From Paenibacillus cellulositrophicus (lineage in GTDB: Bacteria; Bacillota; Bacilli; Paenibacillales; Paenibacillaceae): a stretch of 64,000 nt of DNA. Below are positions 49,015-58,824 of the stretch, piece by piece. Where the stretch lies: assembly GCF_009363095.1 (NCBI RefSeq), contig NZ_CP045295.1, positions 5,423,001 to 5,487,000 on the forward strand. Reading direction: 5' to 3'. A program made the position numbers and the translations under genes. The notes under the pieces are model-generated. The model had not been told where the DNA came from. It did not search any database and saw only the letters and a list, made by a program, of their open reading frames with translations. The number at the start of each line of letters is the position of its first letter. The first letter of the stretch is position 1.

Positions 49015-49751
49015 AGACGCCGGAGCGGGGGAACAGCGGGTTCTGGAGCCTGCTTCGGCAGGGAGGCATGCCCTCGGCGATTGCTTCAGTGATGGGAGGA
49101 TCCTCCGCACAGCAGATGGCGTTTATCCGCTCGCTGATGAGAGAACAACGGCGGCCGGAGGTTCTGCATACTCCGCTCAGCGAGCTGGAAACCGTCGTGT
49201 TTGATCTGGAGACGACGGGATTCAACGTTCAGCAGGGCGATGAAATTTTGTCGATCGGGGCGCTTCGGGTCAAAGGCGGCGAAATCAAAGAGGATGAGTC
49301 GTTCTACAGCCTCGTTCAATGCAAACGCCCGGTGCCGTCCCACATTACCGGATTGACGGGGATTACGCAGGCGATGATCAACGAAGCGCCGCCGCTGATG
49401 GACGGTCTGCACGGTTTCATGAATTTCGTTGGGGGAAGGGTGCTGGTCGCCCATGCGAGCGCCCATGACAAATCCTTTTTGAATGCGGCACTGTGGAAAA
49501 CCTCGAAGGTGAACCTCAGCCACCGGGTGATCGATACGATGATGATTGCCCGCTGGCTGGAGCCGCAGCGCGCGAGCTTTGCGCTGGACGACCTGCTGAT
49601 GGCGAAAAATATTCCGATCGAGGGAAGGCATCACGCTTTGGAGGATGCCAAGATGACCGCAAAGCTGTGGGTTATGTATCTGCGGGACATATCGCGCAGG
49701 AGACAGGTAGAGACGCTGGGCGACCTGTACGCCTATTTAAGCCATGCGTAA
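49011..49751 (+). CDS. DEDDh 3'-5' exonuclease (DnaQ/PolC epsilon-like)
   Basis: A 246-residue exonuclease with Exo I VVFDLETTGFN, Exo II RVLVAHASAHDKSFL and Exo III HHALEDAKMTAKL, the DnaQ-type DEDDh set. The first 55 residues are an extra N-terminal stretch without known fold. Start overlaps the DUF294 stop (ATGA), so the two are translationally coupled. Fused or paired DUF294-exonuclease proteins exist elsewhere; this supports a joint role on RNA or nucleotide ends, an inference. Confidence 0.88.
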   Translation: MKTPERGNSGFWSLLRQGGMPSAIASVMGGSSAQQMAFIRSLMREQRRPEVLHTPLSELETVVFDLETTGFNVQQGDEILSIGALRVKGGEIKEDESFYSLVQCKRPVPSHITGLTGITQAMINEAPPLMDGLHGFMNFVGGRVLVAHASAHDKSFLNAALWKTSKVNLSHRVIDTMMIARWLEPQRASFALDDLLMAKNIPIEGRHHALEDAKMTAKLWVMYLRDISRRRQVETLGDLYAYLSHA

Positions 49752-50192
49752 CCGGGCCGGGCGGAGATGAAAATCGCCTGCCGCTGAACGTTCAATGAAG
49801 TAAGCCTGAGTCACGACAGAAGATCCCGATTCGTCGGGGGAACTGATCAAATAGATACGGAGCAAATCTCCGAAAAGCGGGAGCTGACGCAAATCCTCCT
49901 CGGACGGAACCGGAACGGTGTGTGGATGCGTGTGAAAGATTCCGAGCAGTCCCGAAGGGTTAAGACACTGCTGCACCCACTCATGGGGATCCAGGGTGAA
50001 GCGGTGCGGCGGGTCAGGCGCTACGTTGCGGATCGGGATCAACGTCTCGATTCGCATGCCGCCCGCTGCAGCATTACCCCGCAGTACACCGCAGGCTTCA
50101 TAAGGCCGATGAAGAAATAGCTGCTCCGCCAATCCGTGGGCGCAAGCAGCATCCAGCCATATTTCTTCGTCGTGTACGTGAAGCTCTGTCAA
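49737..50192 (-). CDS. M67 (JAMM/MPN) metalloprotease-like protein
   Basis: A 151-residue JAMM domain with all metal residues: Glu32 in PYEACGVLRG, His87 and His89 in FHTHPHTVPVPSEED, Ser97 and Asp100. Small bacterial JAMM proteins cut isopeptide bonds of ubiquitin-like sulfur carriers or act in cysteine/thiamine pathways; no such carrier gene is near. TTG start (50192) after GAGGGGAGA. It overlaps the 3' end of the exonuclease gene by 15 bases, tail to tail. Confidence 0.85.
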   Translation of the reverse strand: MTELHVHDEEIWLDAACAHGLAEQLFLHRPYEACGVLRGNAAAGGMRIETLIPIRNVAPDPPHRFTLDPHEWVQQCLNPSGLLGIFHTHPHTVPVPSEEDLRQLPLFGDLLRIYLISSPDESGSSVVTQAYFIERSAAGDFHLRPARLRMA

Positions 50193-50215
50193 CCGTATTC
50201 TCCCCTCTCACTTTG

Positions 50216-50247
50216 GCCTCTGCATTTGGCAGGGGCTCTTTTTTTTT
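50216..50247 (+). terminator. Rho-independent terminator reading through from the amtB unit
   Basis: GCCTCTGC / GCAGGGGC stem (one wobble) and a T-run of nine. It lies beyond the antisense M67 gene, so plus-strand transcripts of amtB-DUF294-exonuclease would run over that gene before stopping. Confidence 0.75.
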
Positions 50248-50418
50248 GTGCATTCATATCATGTCAAGTGTAGCGGGATGCCTGTACAATCGCAAGGGAC
50301 GAGATCGGCAGATTGCACTGTGGGCCAAGCCAAATAGGGCGGTGGGAAAAATTTTGCAGTTCATTTGTAAGTTCCCGTGAAAAGAGGGTAAAATATAAGG
50401 GATACCACTTTAAGTGCG

Positions 50419-50588
50419 TGTTCAAAAAGGTCGGTTTTCAGCACCGAGAAGATTGGATGAAGCAAGGGACTGAGGAGCAGAGCGTACGTAGTGGGTACGT
50501 GAGCACCGGAAGGCCCGGCTGAATTCAAGATTCGATGCCGAATCAGCTTCCCGATTTACTTCGTGATCAAAAGCGGACTTTTTGAACA
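50419..50588. repeat. MITE-like intergenic element with 11-bp terminal inverted repeats
   Basis: TGTTCAAAAAG (50419-50429) and CTTTTTGAACA (50578-50588) bound a 170-base block in the 424-base gap 50193-50616. Inside are GCTGAATTC/GAATCAGC and GATTC/GAATC stems, nested in GGAAG/CTTCC. No open frame or flanking target duplication is clear. I believe near-identical blocks recur in Paenibacillus genomes, from memory only. Confidence 0.65.
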
Positions 50589-50616
50589 ACCTCTTTATGA
50601 AAAAGGGGCGACATCT

Positions 50617-51168
50617 ATGAAACGTAATTTGTACATTCTGCTCGCCTTTTTGGTGCTGGCGGGTGTTGTAGTTTACCAAAGTGCAGGCGACAAAATCCAG
50701 GCTGCCTTTCAGCAGGAGAAGCCGATGCCGACCGAAACGAAGCCGCAAGCGGGATATCTGGCACCGGCCTTCACGGCCACGGGGCTCGACGGGAAGGAAT
50801 ACCGTGTCGGCGGGGCGCAGGACAAGGCTATTCTGGTGAATTTCTGGGCTTCCTGGTGCGATCCGTGCCAGCAGGAAGCGCCCGAGCTGCATGCCTTGGC
50901 GGAAAAATACAAGGATGACCTGAATATTTACGGCATCAATGTGACCAAATATGACAACAAGAAAAACGCCAAAAGCTTCGTCGAGAAATACGACGTGAAC
51001 TTTCCGGTCATGCTGGATCTGAAAGGAACGATCTACGACCAGTACAAAGGAGCCGTGTTCCCGACGAACGTGCTGATCGACAAAAACGGTGTCGTGCAGG
51101 ATGTGATCCTGGGCATTCTGCCGTCCAAGGATCTGGAGAAGAAGATCAAGCATCTGATCGAGTCCTAG
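50617..51168 (+). CDS. Membrane-anchored thioredoxin-like protein (TlpA/ResA family)
   Basis: A 183-residue extracytoplasmic redox protein: an N-terminal membrane anchor (YILLAFLVLAGVVVY), a short linker, then a thioredoxin-fold domain with the active site WASWCDPCQ (Cys81, Cys84) and PTNVLIDKNG cis-proline region. ResA-type proteins reduce cytochrome c apoproteins or other exported thiols; without neighbouring cytochrome genes the target is open. ATG after AAAGGGG. The repeat element ends 28 bases upstream. Confidence 0.9.
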   Translation: MKRNLYILLAFLVLAGVVVYQSAGDKIQAAFQQEKPMPTETKPQAGYLAPAFTATGLDGKEYRVGGAQDKAILVNFWASWCDPCQQEAPELHALAEKYKDDLNIYGINVTKYDNKKNAKSFVEKYDVNFPVMLDLKGTIYDQYKGAVFPTNVLIDKNGVVQDVILGILPSKDLEKKIKHLIES

Positions 51169-51180
51169 TTAAGGGTGAAT

Positions 51181-51221
51181 GGAAGACCTTCCGGGTAGAC
51201 TGCCGGAGGTCTTCTTTTTTT
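51181..51221 (+). terminator. Rho-independent terminator of the ResA-like gene
   Basis: GAAGACCTTCCGG / CCGGAGGTCTTC stem followed by TTTTTTT. Confidence 0.92.
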
Positions 51222-51228
51222 GTGTTGA

Positions 51229-51271
51229 TTTAAAAAATAAAAGACCGTCCAGGATGGCTCCCGGACGGTCT
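51229..51271 (-). terminator. Rho-independent terminator of cimA
   Basis: On the minus strand AGACCGTCC / GGACGGTCT stem with a TTTTATTTTTTAAA tail. Confidence 0.88.
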
Positions 51272-51297
51272 GCTTCAGTTAAGCTGATATGAATGGT

Positions 51298-52917
<1,620 letters not shown>

Positions 52918-52973
52918 GGGAGTCCTCCTTTGGAAGTCTTGGAATGATCACTACGTCATTTGTATAATTCATT

Positions 52974-53001
52974 ATTATATCATTTTTACGCGGGAATGTA
53001 A
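52974..53001 (-). promoter_or_regulatory. cimA promoter
   Basis: On the minus strand TTACAT, 16-base spacer and TATAAT with an upstream TG (extended -10). Confidence 0.55.
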
Positions 53002-53037
53002 CAAAGAATTCCTCGTGCAAGTAGGTTCCCAGGGTTC

Positions 53038-53066
53038 TTGACCTCGTTTCTGGCGAGGGGTATGCT
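53038..53066 (+). promoter_or_regulatory. DNA polymerase IV promoter
   Basis: TTGACC, 17-base spacer, TATGCT. Transcription should start near 53073, so an ATG at 53073 would be leaderless; the ATG at 53097 has GGTGAG before it. A CCTCG/CGAGG hairpin lies in the spacer. No LexA box is evident. Confidence 0.55.
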
Positions 53067-53096
53067 GGATTTATGAATTTGGTAAGGGTGAGTAAG

Positions 53097-54395
53097 ATGG
53101 ACAAGCCAAGCGTTGATGCCTATTATCCGCAGAATGGAAGGGTCATTCTGCATGTCGATATGAACGCGTTTTATTGCTCCGTCCATGAGGCGGAGGAGCC
53201 GGAGAAATACCGGGGCATGCCCACCGCGGTTGCAGGAAGCATGGAGCTGCGAAAGGGGATTATCGTCACCTGTTCCTATGCTGCGCGGAAACGGGGCATT
53301 TCGACAGGCATGCTGGTCACCCGGGCGCTGAAGCTGTGCCCGGAGCTGATCGTCATCAAGCCTGATTTTGATTTATACCGCAAATACTCCAAGGCGTTTA
53401 TGAATATCGCCTATTCCTATACGCCGCTGATGCAGGCGACTTCGATTGACGAATGCTATCTCGATATTACCGGATCGAAGCAGTTCGGGACACCCCAGCA
53501 CATCGCCGAGGAAATCCAGCGGCGGATCTATGAGGAGCTCGGGCTGCCGTGCTCTATCGGGATCGCCCCGAACAAGCTGCTTGCCAAGATGGGCTCCGAT
53601 ATGAAAAAGCCGAACGGCATTTCGGTTCTTCGCATCCGCGATGTGCCGAACGTGCTGTGGAACAAGCCTTGCGGAGAGCTGTTCGGAATCGGCGGCAAAA
53701 CGGCGGAGAAGCTGCGCAAAATCGGCATCCATACGATCGGCCAGCTGGCGCGTACGGACGAAGAAGCGCTGATCCGCGTGTTCGGGGTCGTTGGGGCCTG
53801 GATGAAGCAGGCGGCGAACGGTATTGACCATTCGCCGGTGGTGGAGGATCGGGAGCAGAGCAAATCGGTCGGGCATACGACGACGCTGCCTCACGATATC
53901 AGCGCCAAGGAAGATGTGAACCGGGTGCTGCTCAATCTAAGCGATCAGGTAGCGCGGCGCTTAAGAAGGAAGGAACTGGTCGCAGGCGGGGTGCAGATCA
54001 CGATCCGGACGCCGGACATGAAGACGATCACGCGTGCCCGCGTGCTGCCTGCCCCTACCGAAAATGCCGAGGACATCTACGAGGCGGCGCGCAAGCTGTA
54101 TGCGGAGCATTGGAGCTGGGACAAGCCGGTCAGGCTGCTCGGCGTGACGCTGCAGCACTTGGTGCCGAAGGAGGAGTCGGCGATCCAGCTTGATCTGTTC
54201 AGCTATGAGAAGCAGCCGAAGAAGGAGTCCCTGACCAAGATCATGGACGAGCTGCGGAACAAGTTCGGGGAGAACGCCGTCGTTACCGCGGGGATGCTCG
54301 GTGACGATCCGTCGGCGCTGCTGCGCAACCACCGGGTGCGGGGAACGTCGCTGCAGATGGATTTTGCCGATAAGCGCGACGAGGATCTTCCGTAG
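53097..54395 (+). CDS. dinB: DNA polymerase IV (Y-family translesion polymerase)
   Basis: A 432-residue error-prone polymerase that bypasses DNA lesions. Catalytic carboxylates are visible in ILHVDMNAFYCS and ATSIDECYLDITG; the steric-gate and finger motifs (CSYAARKRGI), the helix-hairpin-helix thumb (GIGGKTAEKLRKIGI) and the little-finger domain follow. Near the end QLDLFSYE is a canonical beta-clamp-binding motif. The start is placed at the second ATG for the reasons given with the promoter; the first is 53073. Of the two B. subtilis paralogues it recalls the PolY type without umuD partner. Confidence 0.93.
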   Translation: MDKPSVDAYYPQNGRVILHVDMNAFYCSVHEAEEPEKYRGMPTAVAGSMELRKGIIVTCSYAARKRGISTGMLVTRALKLCPELIVIKPDFDLYRKYSKAFMNIAYSYTPLMQATSIDECYLDITGSKQFGTPQHIAEEIQRRIYEELGLPCSIGIAPNKLLAKMGSDMKKPNGISVLRIRDVPNVLWNKPCGELFGIGGKTAEKLRKIGIHTIGQLARTDEEALIRVFGVVGAWMKQAANGIDHSPVVEDREQSKSVGHTTTLPHDISAKEDVNRVLLNLSDQVARRLRRKELVAGGVQITIRTPDMKTITRARVLPAPTENAEDIYEAARKLYAEHWSWDKPVRLLGVTLQHLVPKEESAIQLDLFSYEKQPKKESLTKIMDELRNKFGENAVVTAGMLGDDPSALLRNHRVRGTSLQMDFADKRDEDLP

Positions 54396-54563
54396 ACGGT
54401 TAGGGCGAAAGTCACGAAACGAAAATATGTGATTTTTGTCATTGAAGAGTCGGCGAAATTTGCGTTACCATATAAATATGGTTTTGCTGCTATGGTGGAG
54501 AACATTTCGTTTTTTTTTTGGATAGATCATTTATATAGATAAATAGAAAGGTAGAGGAGAGCC

Positions 54564-54806
54564 ATGGCCAAATTTACTTGGGTTGAGAAAGATACCTGCA
54601 TCGCGTGCGGCGCCTGCGGCGCAACCGCTCCGGATATTTACGATTACGACGACGAGGGGCTGGCCGAAGTCGTGTACGGCGGCGACAACAACAAAGGCAA
54701 CACCGAAATTCCTGAAGAGATGTACGATGACCTGCAGGATGCCGTTGACGGCTGCCCGACGGATTCCATTAAGATCGCGGACTGCCCTTTTCATAAAGAA
54801 GGCTGA
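54564..54806 (+). CDS. fer: [4Fe-4S] ferredoxin
   Basis: An 80-residue single-cluster ferredoxin. Cluster cysteines 12, 15 and 18 sit in DTCIACGACGATAPD and the fourth, Cys64, in DGCPTDSI; an extra Cys74 follows. The acidic surface (DIYDYDDEG) is typical of low-potential electron donors. It matches B. subtilis Fer closely. AGAGGAG precedes the ATG, and a stable terminator follows. A T-rich run (54509-54521) lies in the upstream gap. Confidence 0.95.
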   Translation: MAKFTWVEKDTCIACGACGATAPDIYDYDDEGLAEVVYGGDNNKGNTEIPEEMYDDLQDAVDGCPTDSIKIADCPFHKEG

Positions 54807-54840
54807 AGCAACGCTTCATGCTTACGCCTATGTCTGAAAG

Positions 54841-54880
54841 CATCCCCCGGCCGAATAGGCCTCGAGGGGGATGTTTTTTT
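54841..54880 (+). terminator. Rho-independent terminator of the ferredoxin gene
   Basis: CATCCCCC / GGGGGATG stem with an inner GGCC/GGCC pairing, then TTTTTTT. Confidence 0.93.
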
Positions 54881-54933
54881 GTTTTCCGCGTGCCGATATA
54901 AATAGAAAGAACATTTGCGCATGGAGGTTACCG

Positions 54934-56385
54934 TTGAAGAATTCGCTCTATCTCAAAAAATACGTTCAGATGCATCCGGACAATAAAATGGGATGGTATT
55001 TGCTGGGGAAGGAATATGAAAAAAGCGGGCAGCAGGGGAAAGCCAACTACTGCTTTAACCAGTCGGGCGGAATTTATGAAGCCTTTGAAACGAGCCGGGT
55101 GCCATCGGATATTTGGCTGGAATACGAACAGAAGCTGCTGAAGCAGGCCGAGGACGCGGAGCGGAAGCGGCGGCGGATCCGCCGGGCGGCGGTTGCCTTG
55201 ATGATTCTCATACTGGTGCTGATTCCTTCGGTGGAGTCGCCGCAGCGGCAGAGCCTTGCCGAAGAATCGGCGAACCCCAGGGAAGAAGTGCAGGCGGCTG
55301 CAGCAGCAGATGATATGCCGGAGAAAAAGGATACGGGTAAAGGCGAGGGGGCTGCGGCAGAAGACGGACAGCCTGCATCTGGCACGGTGTTTACCGCACT
55401 GGGCGAGGACGATGGGGACGGCAAGGCGCACCTGCTAGCGGATGAAATGTCAATCGCGCAGGAATCCAGGAACCGCTTGGCGGTCCTGACCATGAAACGG
55501 CAGGGAAAATGGCTGCTGTGGTCGCGCGATCTGCCAGTCTCTTATACGATGCTTTCCGGCGGGAAAGGAAAGATGACCTATCAGTCCTATAACGCCAAAG
55601 ATTGCGCATGCAAACCGCAGGATCAGGAAGCATTGCAGTCCGCTGCCGCGAAATGGACCCTGGAGCAGGAAGAGCTGGCTTTGCTGTACAGCGCCATGGC
55701 CGCCTACCGGGAAAAGAACGGAGCCCTGCCGAAGTCCGTGAACGATCTGACGCGGCCGTTTCCGGAAAATTGGGTTTCGGGGCGGACGCCGCGTATGCAG
55801 GAGGCGTTTGCCCCGATGGCCGAATGGATGCAATCCGGCGGAAGTTCCTCTAAGGGACAAGAAGGCGGGGGCGGTGAAACGGCATCCGATGCCAATACGC
55901 CGCCGTCTCCGTTTGCTTCGACATGGGGACAGAAGCCCTTTTTGCAGGAGCGGCTCGAAATTATCGTCGATAAAGCGGCACACCGTCTGGCCGTAGTCAG
56001 CGGGGATAAGCTCATCCGCAGTTATCAGGTTGGACTGGGGGGAGAGCGTACGCCGGAGGGAAAATACAAAATTTCGATCAAGGTGATGAATCCGAACGGC
56101 CGGGATGACGGCGAATTTGGAAGCAGGGGCATGCAGCTGTCAGACACCAATTACGCGATTCACGGCACGGACGAACCGGACAGCGTGGGCAAGGACGAAT
56201 CCAAGGGCTGCATCCGCATGAGCAGGGCGGACATCGAGGAGCTTTTTGATCTCGTACCGTTAGGCACCCCTGTACTCATAAGCAAGGGGGTTCTGCCTGA
56301 TCTGCCGCTCGTGCCGAAGGAAAGATTCCTTACGAAGCCGAAGCAGGATCAGACGAACCCCCATCAGACGTATCACTGGCTGTGA
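54934..56385 (+). CDS. L,D-transpeptidase (YkuD domain) with cytosolic TPR-like N terminus
   Basis: A 483-residue membrane-anchored wall cross-linking enzyme. Residues 1-75 form a TPR-like helical segment (WYLLGKEYEKSGQQGKANYCFNQSG) on the cytosolic side, then a single membrane helix (about 85-98), a low-complexity linker, a middle domain of unknown type and the YkuD domain from about 345. The catalytic pair is His410 in AIHGTDEP and Cys426 in SKGCIRMS. TTG at 54934 lies six bases after GGAGG; the longer frame starts inside the upstream terminator. Cross-links peptidoglycan 3-3 or anchors proteins. Confidence 0.88.
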   Translation: MKNSLYLKKYVQMHPDNKMGWYLLGKEYEKSGQQGKANYCFNQSGGIYEAFETSRVPSDIWLEYEQKLLKQAEDAERKRRRIRRAAVALMILILVLIPSVESPQRQSLAEESANPREEVQAAAAADDMPEKKDTGKGEGAAAEDGQPASGTVFTALGEDDGDGKAHLLADEMSIAQESRNRLAVLTMKRQGKWLLWSRDLPVSYTMLSGGKGKMTYQSYNAKDCACKPQDQEALQSAAAKWTLEQEELALLYSAMAAYREKNGALPKSVNDLTRPFPENWVSGRTPRMQEAFAPMAEWMQSGGSSSKGQEGGGGETASDANTPPSPFASTWGQKPFLQERLEIIVDKAAHRLAVVSGDKLIRSYQVGLGGERTPEGKYKISIKVMNPNGRDDGEFGSRGMQLSDTNYAIHGTDEPDSVGKDESKGCIRMSRADIEELFDLVPLGTPVLISKGVLPDLPLVPKERFLTKPKQDQTNPHQTYHWL

Positions 56386-56428
56386 ACCGCAGCCTTGGCT
56401 GAAAGGCTTGTCCCAAACAAATGCACTA

Positions 56429-56474
56429 GATTATAGAATTTAAAAATATCAGCGGGGCTGAACATTCTATAATC
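56429..56474. other. Perfect 11-bp inverted repeat with inner hairpin
   Basis: GATTATAGAAT (56429-56439) and ATTCTATAATC (56464-56474) flank a 24-base loop that itself contains TCAGC-GGG-GCTGA. No U-tract follows. It lies between the L,D-transpeptidase and the small minus-strand gene; terminator or operator use is open. Confidence 0.5.
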
Positions 56475-56533
56475 GCAAGAAAAACTTCCGTTAAACGCGG
56501 TCAGTCTTCTTTGCGTATACGATATACGTTTTT

Positions 56534-56668
56534 TTACACGTTGAAAATAATCAGAACCGAAATGAGCAGAATGAGCAAAAGCAGGCCGATCCCGACCCAA
56601 AGCAACGCCCTCCGGTTGACTTCGTCCTTCTTCTGCTGAAGCGTCGGCGGTTTGCGCTTGGTTGCCAT
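56534..56668 (-). CDS. Small membrane protein (44 aa)
   Basis: Begins MATKRKPPTLQQKKDEVNRR, a basic cytosolic head, and ends in one membrane helix (ALLWVGIGLLLLILLISVLIIFNV). AGAAGGT lies eight bases before the ATG. A head-helix architecture this clean, with a ribosome site, is unlikely by chance. Family unknown. Confidence 0.6.
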   Translation of the reverse strand: MATKRKPPTLQQKKDEVNRRALLWVGIGLLLLILLISVLIIFNV

Positions 56669-56856
56669 GACGTTCTACCTTCTTTCCTAATCAGATTCAA
56701 TCTTACCCTCATTGTAATGGCTTTCAATGTAAAATACCAGCAGGGGAAGGGCTTAGAGCCAGCCGGTTCGATCAGGCAAAAAACTTTATTTTTATACCGA
56801 TTAAGGATAAACTGAAGGATAGAGACAACAATGTGCATGGAGAGGAAGATTGGCTG

Positions 56857-57951
56857 GTGCTGTACCGAAATTTGGCAAAACCGATATTTTTTAAAATCGA
56901 TCCGGAGAAAGCTCACCATTTGGTCATCGGCGGACTTCATTCCGCGGGCGCGTTTCCGGGAGGAACGGGCCTACTGCGAAGCATGTACGGCGTGAACGAG
57001 ACGGCAGACCTCGCAGTGGATCTGTTCGGCATACATTTTCCGACACCGGTTGGACTTGCAGCAGGATTGGACAAGAATGCGGCAGCGGTCGACGGTTTTT
57101 CTTCCATCGGCTTTGGTTTTATGGAGGTTGGCACGGTGACGCCGAAGGGACAGCCGGGCAACGAGCAGCCCCGCCTGTTTCGCCTTCCACCCGATGAGGC
57201 GCTTGTGAACCGGATGGGATTCAACAACGAGGGGGCGGAGGCCATGGCCAAGCGGCTGGCGGCTATCAAGAACCGCCGGATCCCGGTCGCCGTGAATATC
57301 GGCAAAAATAAAGTAACTCCGAACGAGGAAGCCTATAAGGATTATCAGGAATGCCTGCGTACCCTGTATCCGTACGGGGATTTTTTTGTGGTTAACATCA
57401 GCTCGCCGAACACGCCGGATTTGCGCAATCTGCAGTACGGCAGCGAACTTTCGACTTTGGTCCGGCATATTATGGAAGAGATGCGGGCACAAGCCACCAA
57501 GCACGGGGAGTCCAAGCATATTCTGGTGAAAATTGCGCCTGATGTGAGCGACAGCGAGCTGGAAGAAATGGTCGATGCGCTGGCTCCGAGCGGGGTCTCC
57601 GGCATTATCGCCACGAACACCACGATCGGGCGGGAAGGGCTGAGCCATCCGAACGCCAGGGAAACCGGGGGACTAAGCGGCAAACCGCTGCGTATCCGTT
57701 CCACGGAGGTCGTATCCCGGGTATACCGTCAGACGGGCGGCAAGCTGCCGATTATCGGTTCCGGCGGCATTTTTACAGCTGAAGATGCTTATGAGAAGAT
57801 CAGGGCGGGTGCAAGCCTGGTGGAAATTTATACTGCCCTTATATATGAAGGACCCGAAATCAACCGGAAAATCAACGCCGGGCTGAGAGAGCTTTTGCGT
57901 CGTGACGGCTTTGCCCATATCTCCGAGGCTGTGGGGGCAGACCATCACTGA
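56857..57951 (+). CDS. pyrD: Dihydroorotate dehydrogenase (quinone), class 2
   Basis: Oxidises dihydroorotate to orotate in pyrimidine synthesis with FMN and the membrane quinone pool. N-terminal helices KPIFFKIDPEKAHHL form the quinone-side anchor; FMN and substrate residues appear as GLAAGLDKNA, the catalytic Ser in NISSPNTP, ATNTTIGREGL and IGSGGIFT. The GTG at 56857 has GAGGAAG eight bases upstream and gives 364 residues, normal size. Class 2 is unusual for Bacillales, where class 1B with PyrK is standard. relQ follows by 24 bases. Confidence 0.93.
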   Translation: MLYRNLAKPIFFKIDPEKAHHLVIGGLHSAGAFPGGTGLLRSMYGVNETADLAVDLFGIHFPTPVGLAAGLDKNAAAVDGFSSIGFGFMEVGTVTPKGQPGNEQPRLFRLPPDEALVNRMGFNNEGAEAMAKRLAAIKNRRIPVAVNIGKNKVTPNEEAYKDYQECLRTLYPYGDFFVVNISSPNTPDLRNLQYGSELSTLVRHIMEEMRAQATKHGESKHILVKIAPDVSDSELEEMVDALAPSGVSGIIATNTTIGREGLSHPNARETGGLSGKPLRIRSTEVVSRVYRQTGGKLPIIGSGGIFTAEDAYEKIRAGASLVEIYTALIYEGPEINRKINAGLRELLRRDGFAHISEAVGADHH

Positions 57952-57975
57952 GGGAGACAGACAGGAGGCATGTGA

Positions 57976-58824
57976 ATGGACGGCAGAGATTGGGGATTGT
58001 TTCTACTACCGTATGAACAAACCGTTGAGGAACTGAAAGTCAAATTCAAGACGATGCGTGCGGAACTGAAGAAGAGAGAGGAATATGCCCCGATCGAGTT
58101 CGTGACCGGACGCGTCAAGAAAATATCGAGCATTCTGGACAAGGCGAAGCGGCTTAACGTTCCAATGGACCAATTGGAGCAAGGGATCGAGGATATCGCC
58201 GGCATCCGGATCATGTGCCAGTTCGTCGAGGATATCCGCCGCGTGGCCGAATATATCCGCAAGCGGAAGGATCTGACGGTGCTGTATGAAAAGGATTATA
58301 TTACGAATTATAAAGAAAGCGGCTACCGCAGTTTTCATATGATCGTCGAGTACCCGGTTCAGACGGCGCTTGGTCAAAAACCGGTACTGGCGGAGATCCA
58401 AATCCGCACGCTGGCGATGAATTTCTGGGCGACGATCGAGCATTCGCTCAGCTATAAGTACCGGGAGAGTCTTCCGGAGAACATCCGTAAGCGGCTGCAG
58501 ACCGCGGCCGAAGCGGCATCCGTGCTGGATAACGAAATGTCGAGCATCCGTGAGGATATCCTTGAGGCGCAGAAGCAGTTTGAGGACGATTCCAACGTGA
58601 CCTCTACGGTGCTGGCGATGATCCATCAGCTCTACTACTATCATTTGGTGAACGAGGCGATGGCGTTCCAGGAACGGTTCAATCAAATCTGGTCCCAGAC
58701 CGAGCCAGGCAAGCCCCATGACATGGAGAGCATGAGACAGCTCCTTGACGAGGTACGGGAACTGATCGCGGCCTATAAGAAAAATTCTATCGACGTATTC
58801 TCACAGGAGACAGACCGAGATTAG
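57976..58824 (+). CDS. Small alarmone synthetase / GTP pyrophosphokinase (RelQ-like)
   Basis: Synthesises (p)ppGpp without a hydrolase domain, 282 residues. Motifs EDIAGIRIM, KESGYRSFHMIVEYP and AEIQIRTLAMNFWATIEHSLSYKY form the synthetase core with the ATP- and GTP-binding side. B. subtilis RelQ (YjbM) is about 211 residues; here a helical extension of about 70 residues (LQTAAEAASVLDNEMSSI to the end) may serve oligomerisation. ATG after AGGAGG. It follows pyrD closely, linking stress signalling with pyrimidine synthesis on one transcript. Its stop overlaps repeat copy B. Confidence 0.9.
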   Translation: MDGRDWGLFLLPYEQTVEELKVKFKTMRAELKKREEYAPIEFVTGRVKKISSILDKAKRLNVPMDQLEQGIEDIAGIRIMCQFVEDIRRVAEYIRKRKDLTVLYEKDYITNYKESGYRSFHMIVEYPVQTALGQKPVLAEIQIRTLAMNFWATIEHSLSYKYRESLPENIRKRLQTAAEAASVLDNEMSSIREDILEAQKQFEDDSNVTSTVLAMIHQLYYYHLVNEAMAFQERFNQIWSQTEPGKPHDMESMRQLLDEVRELIAAYKKNSIDVFSQETDRD

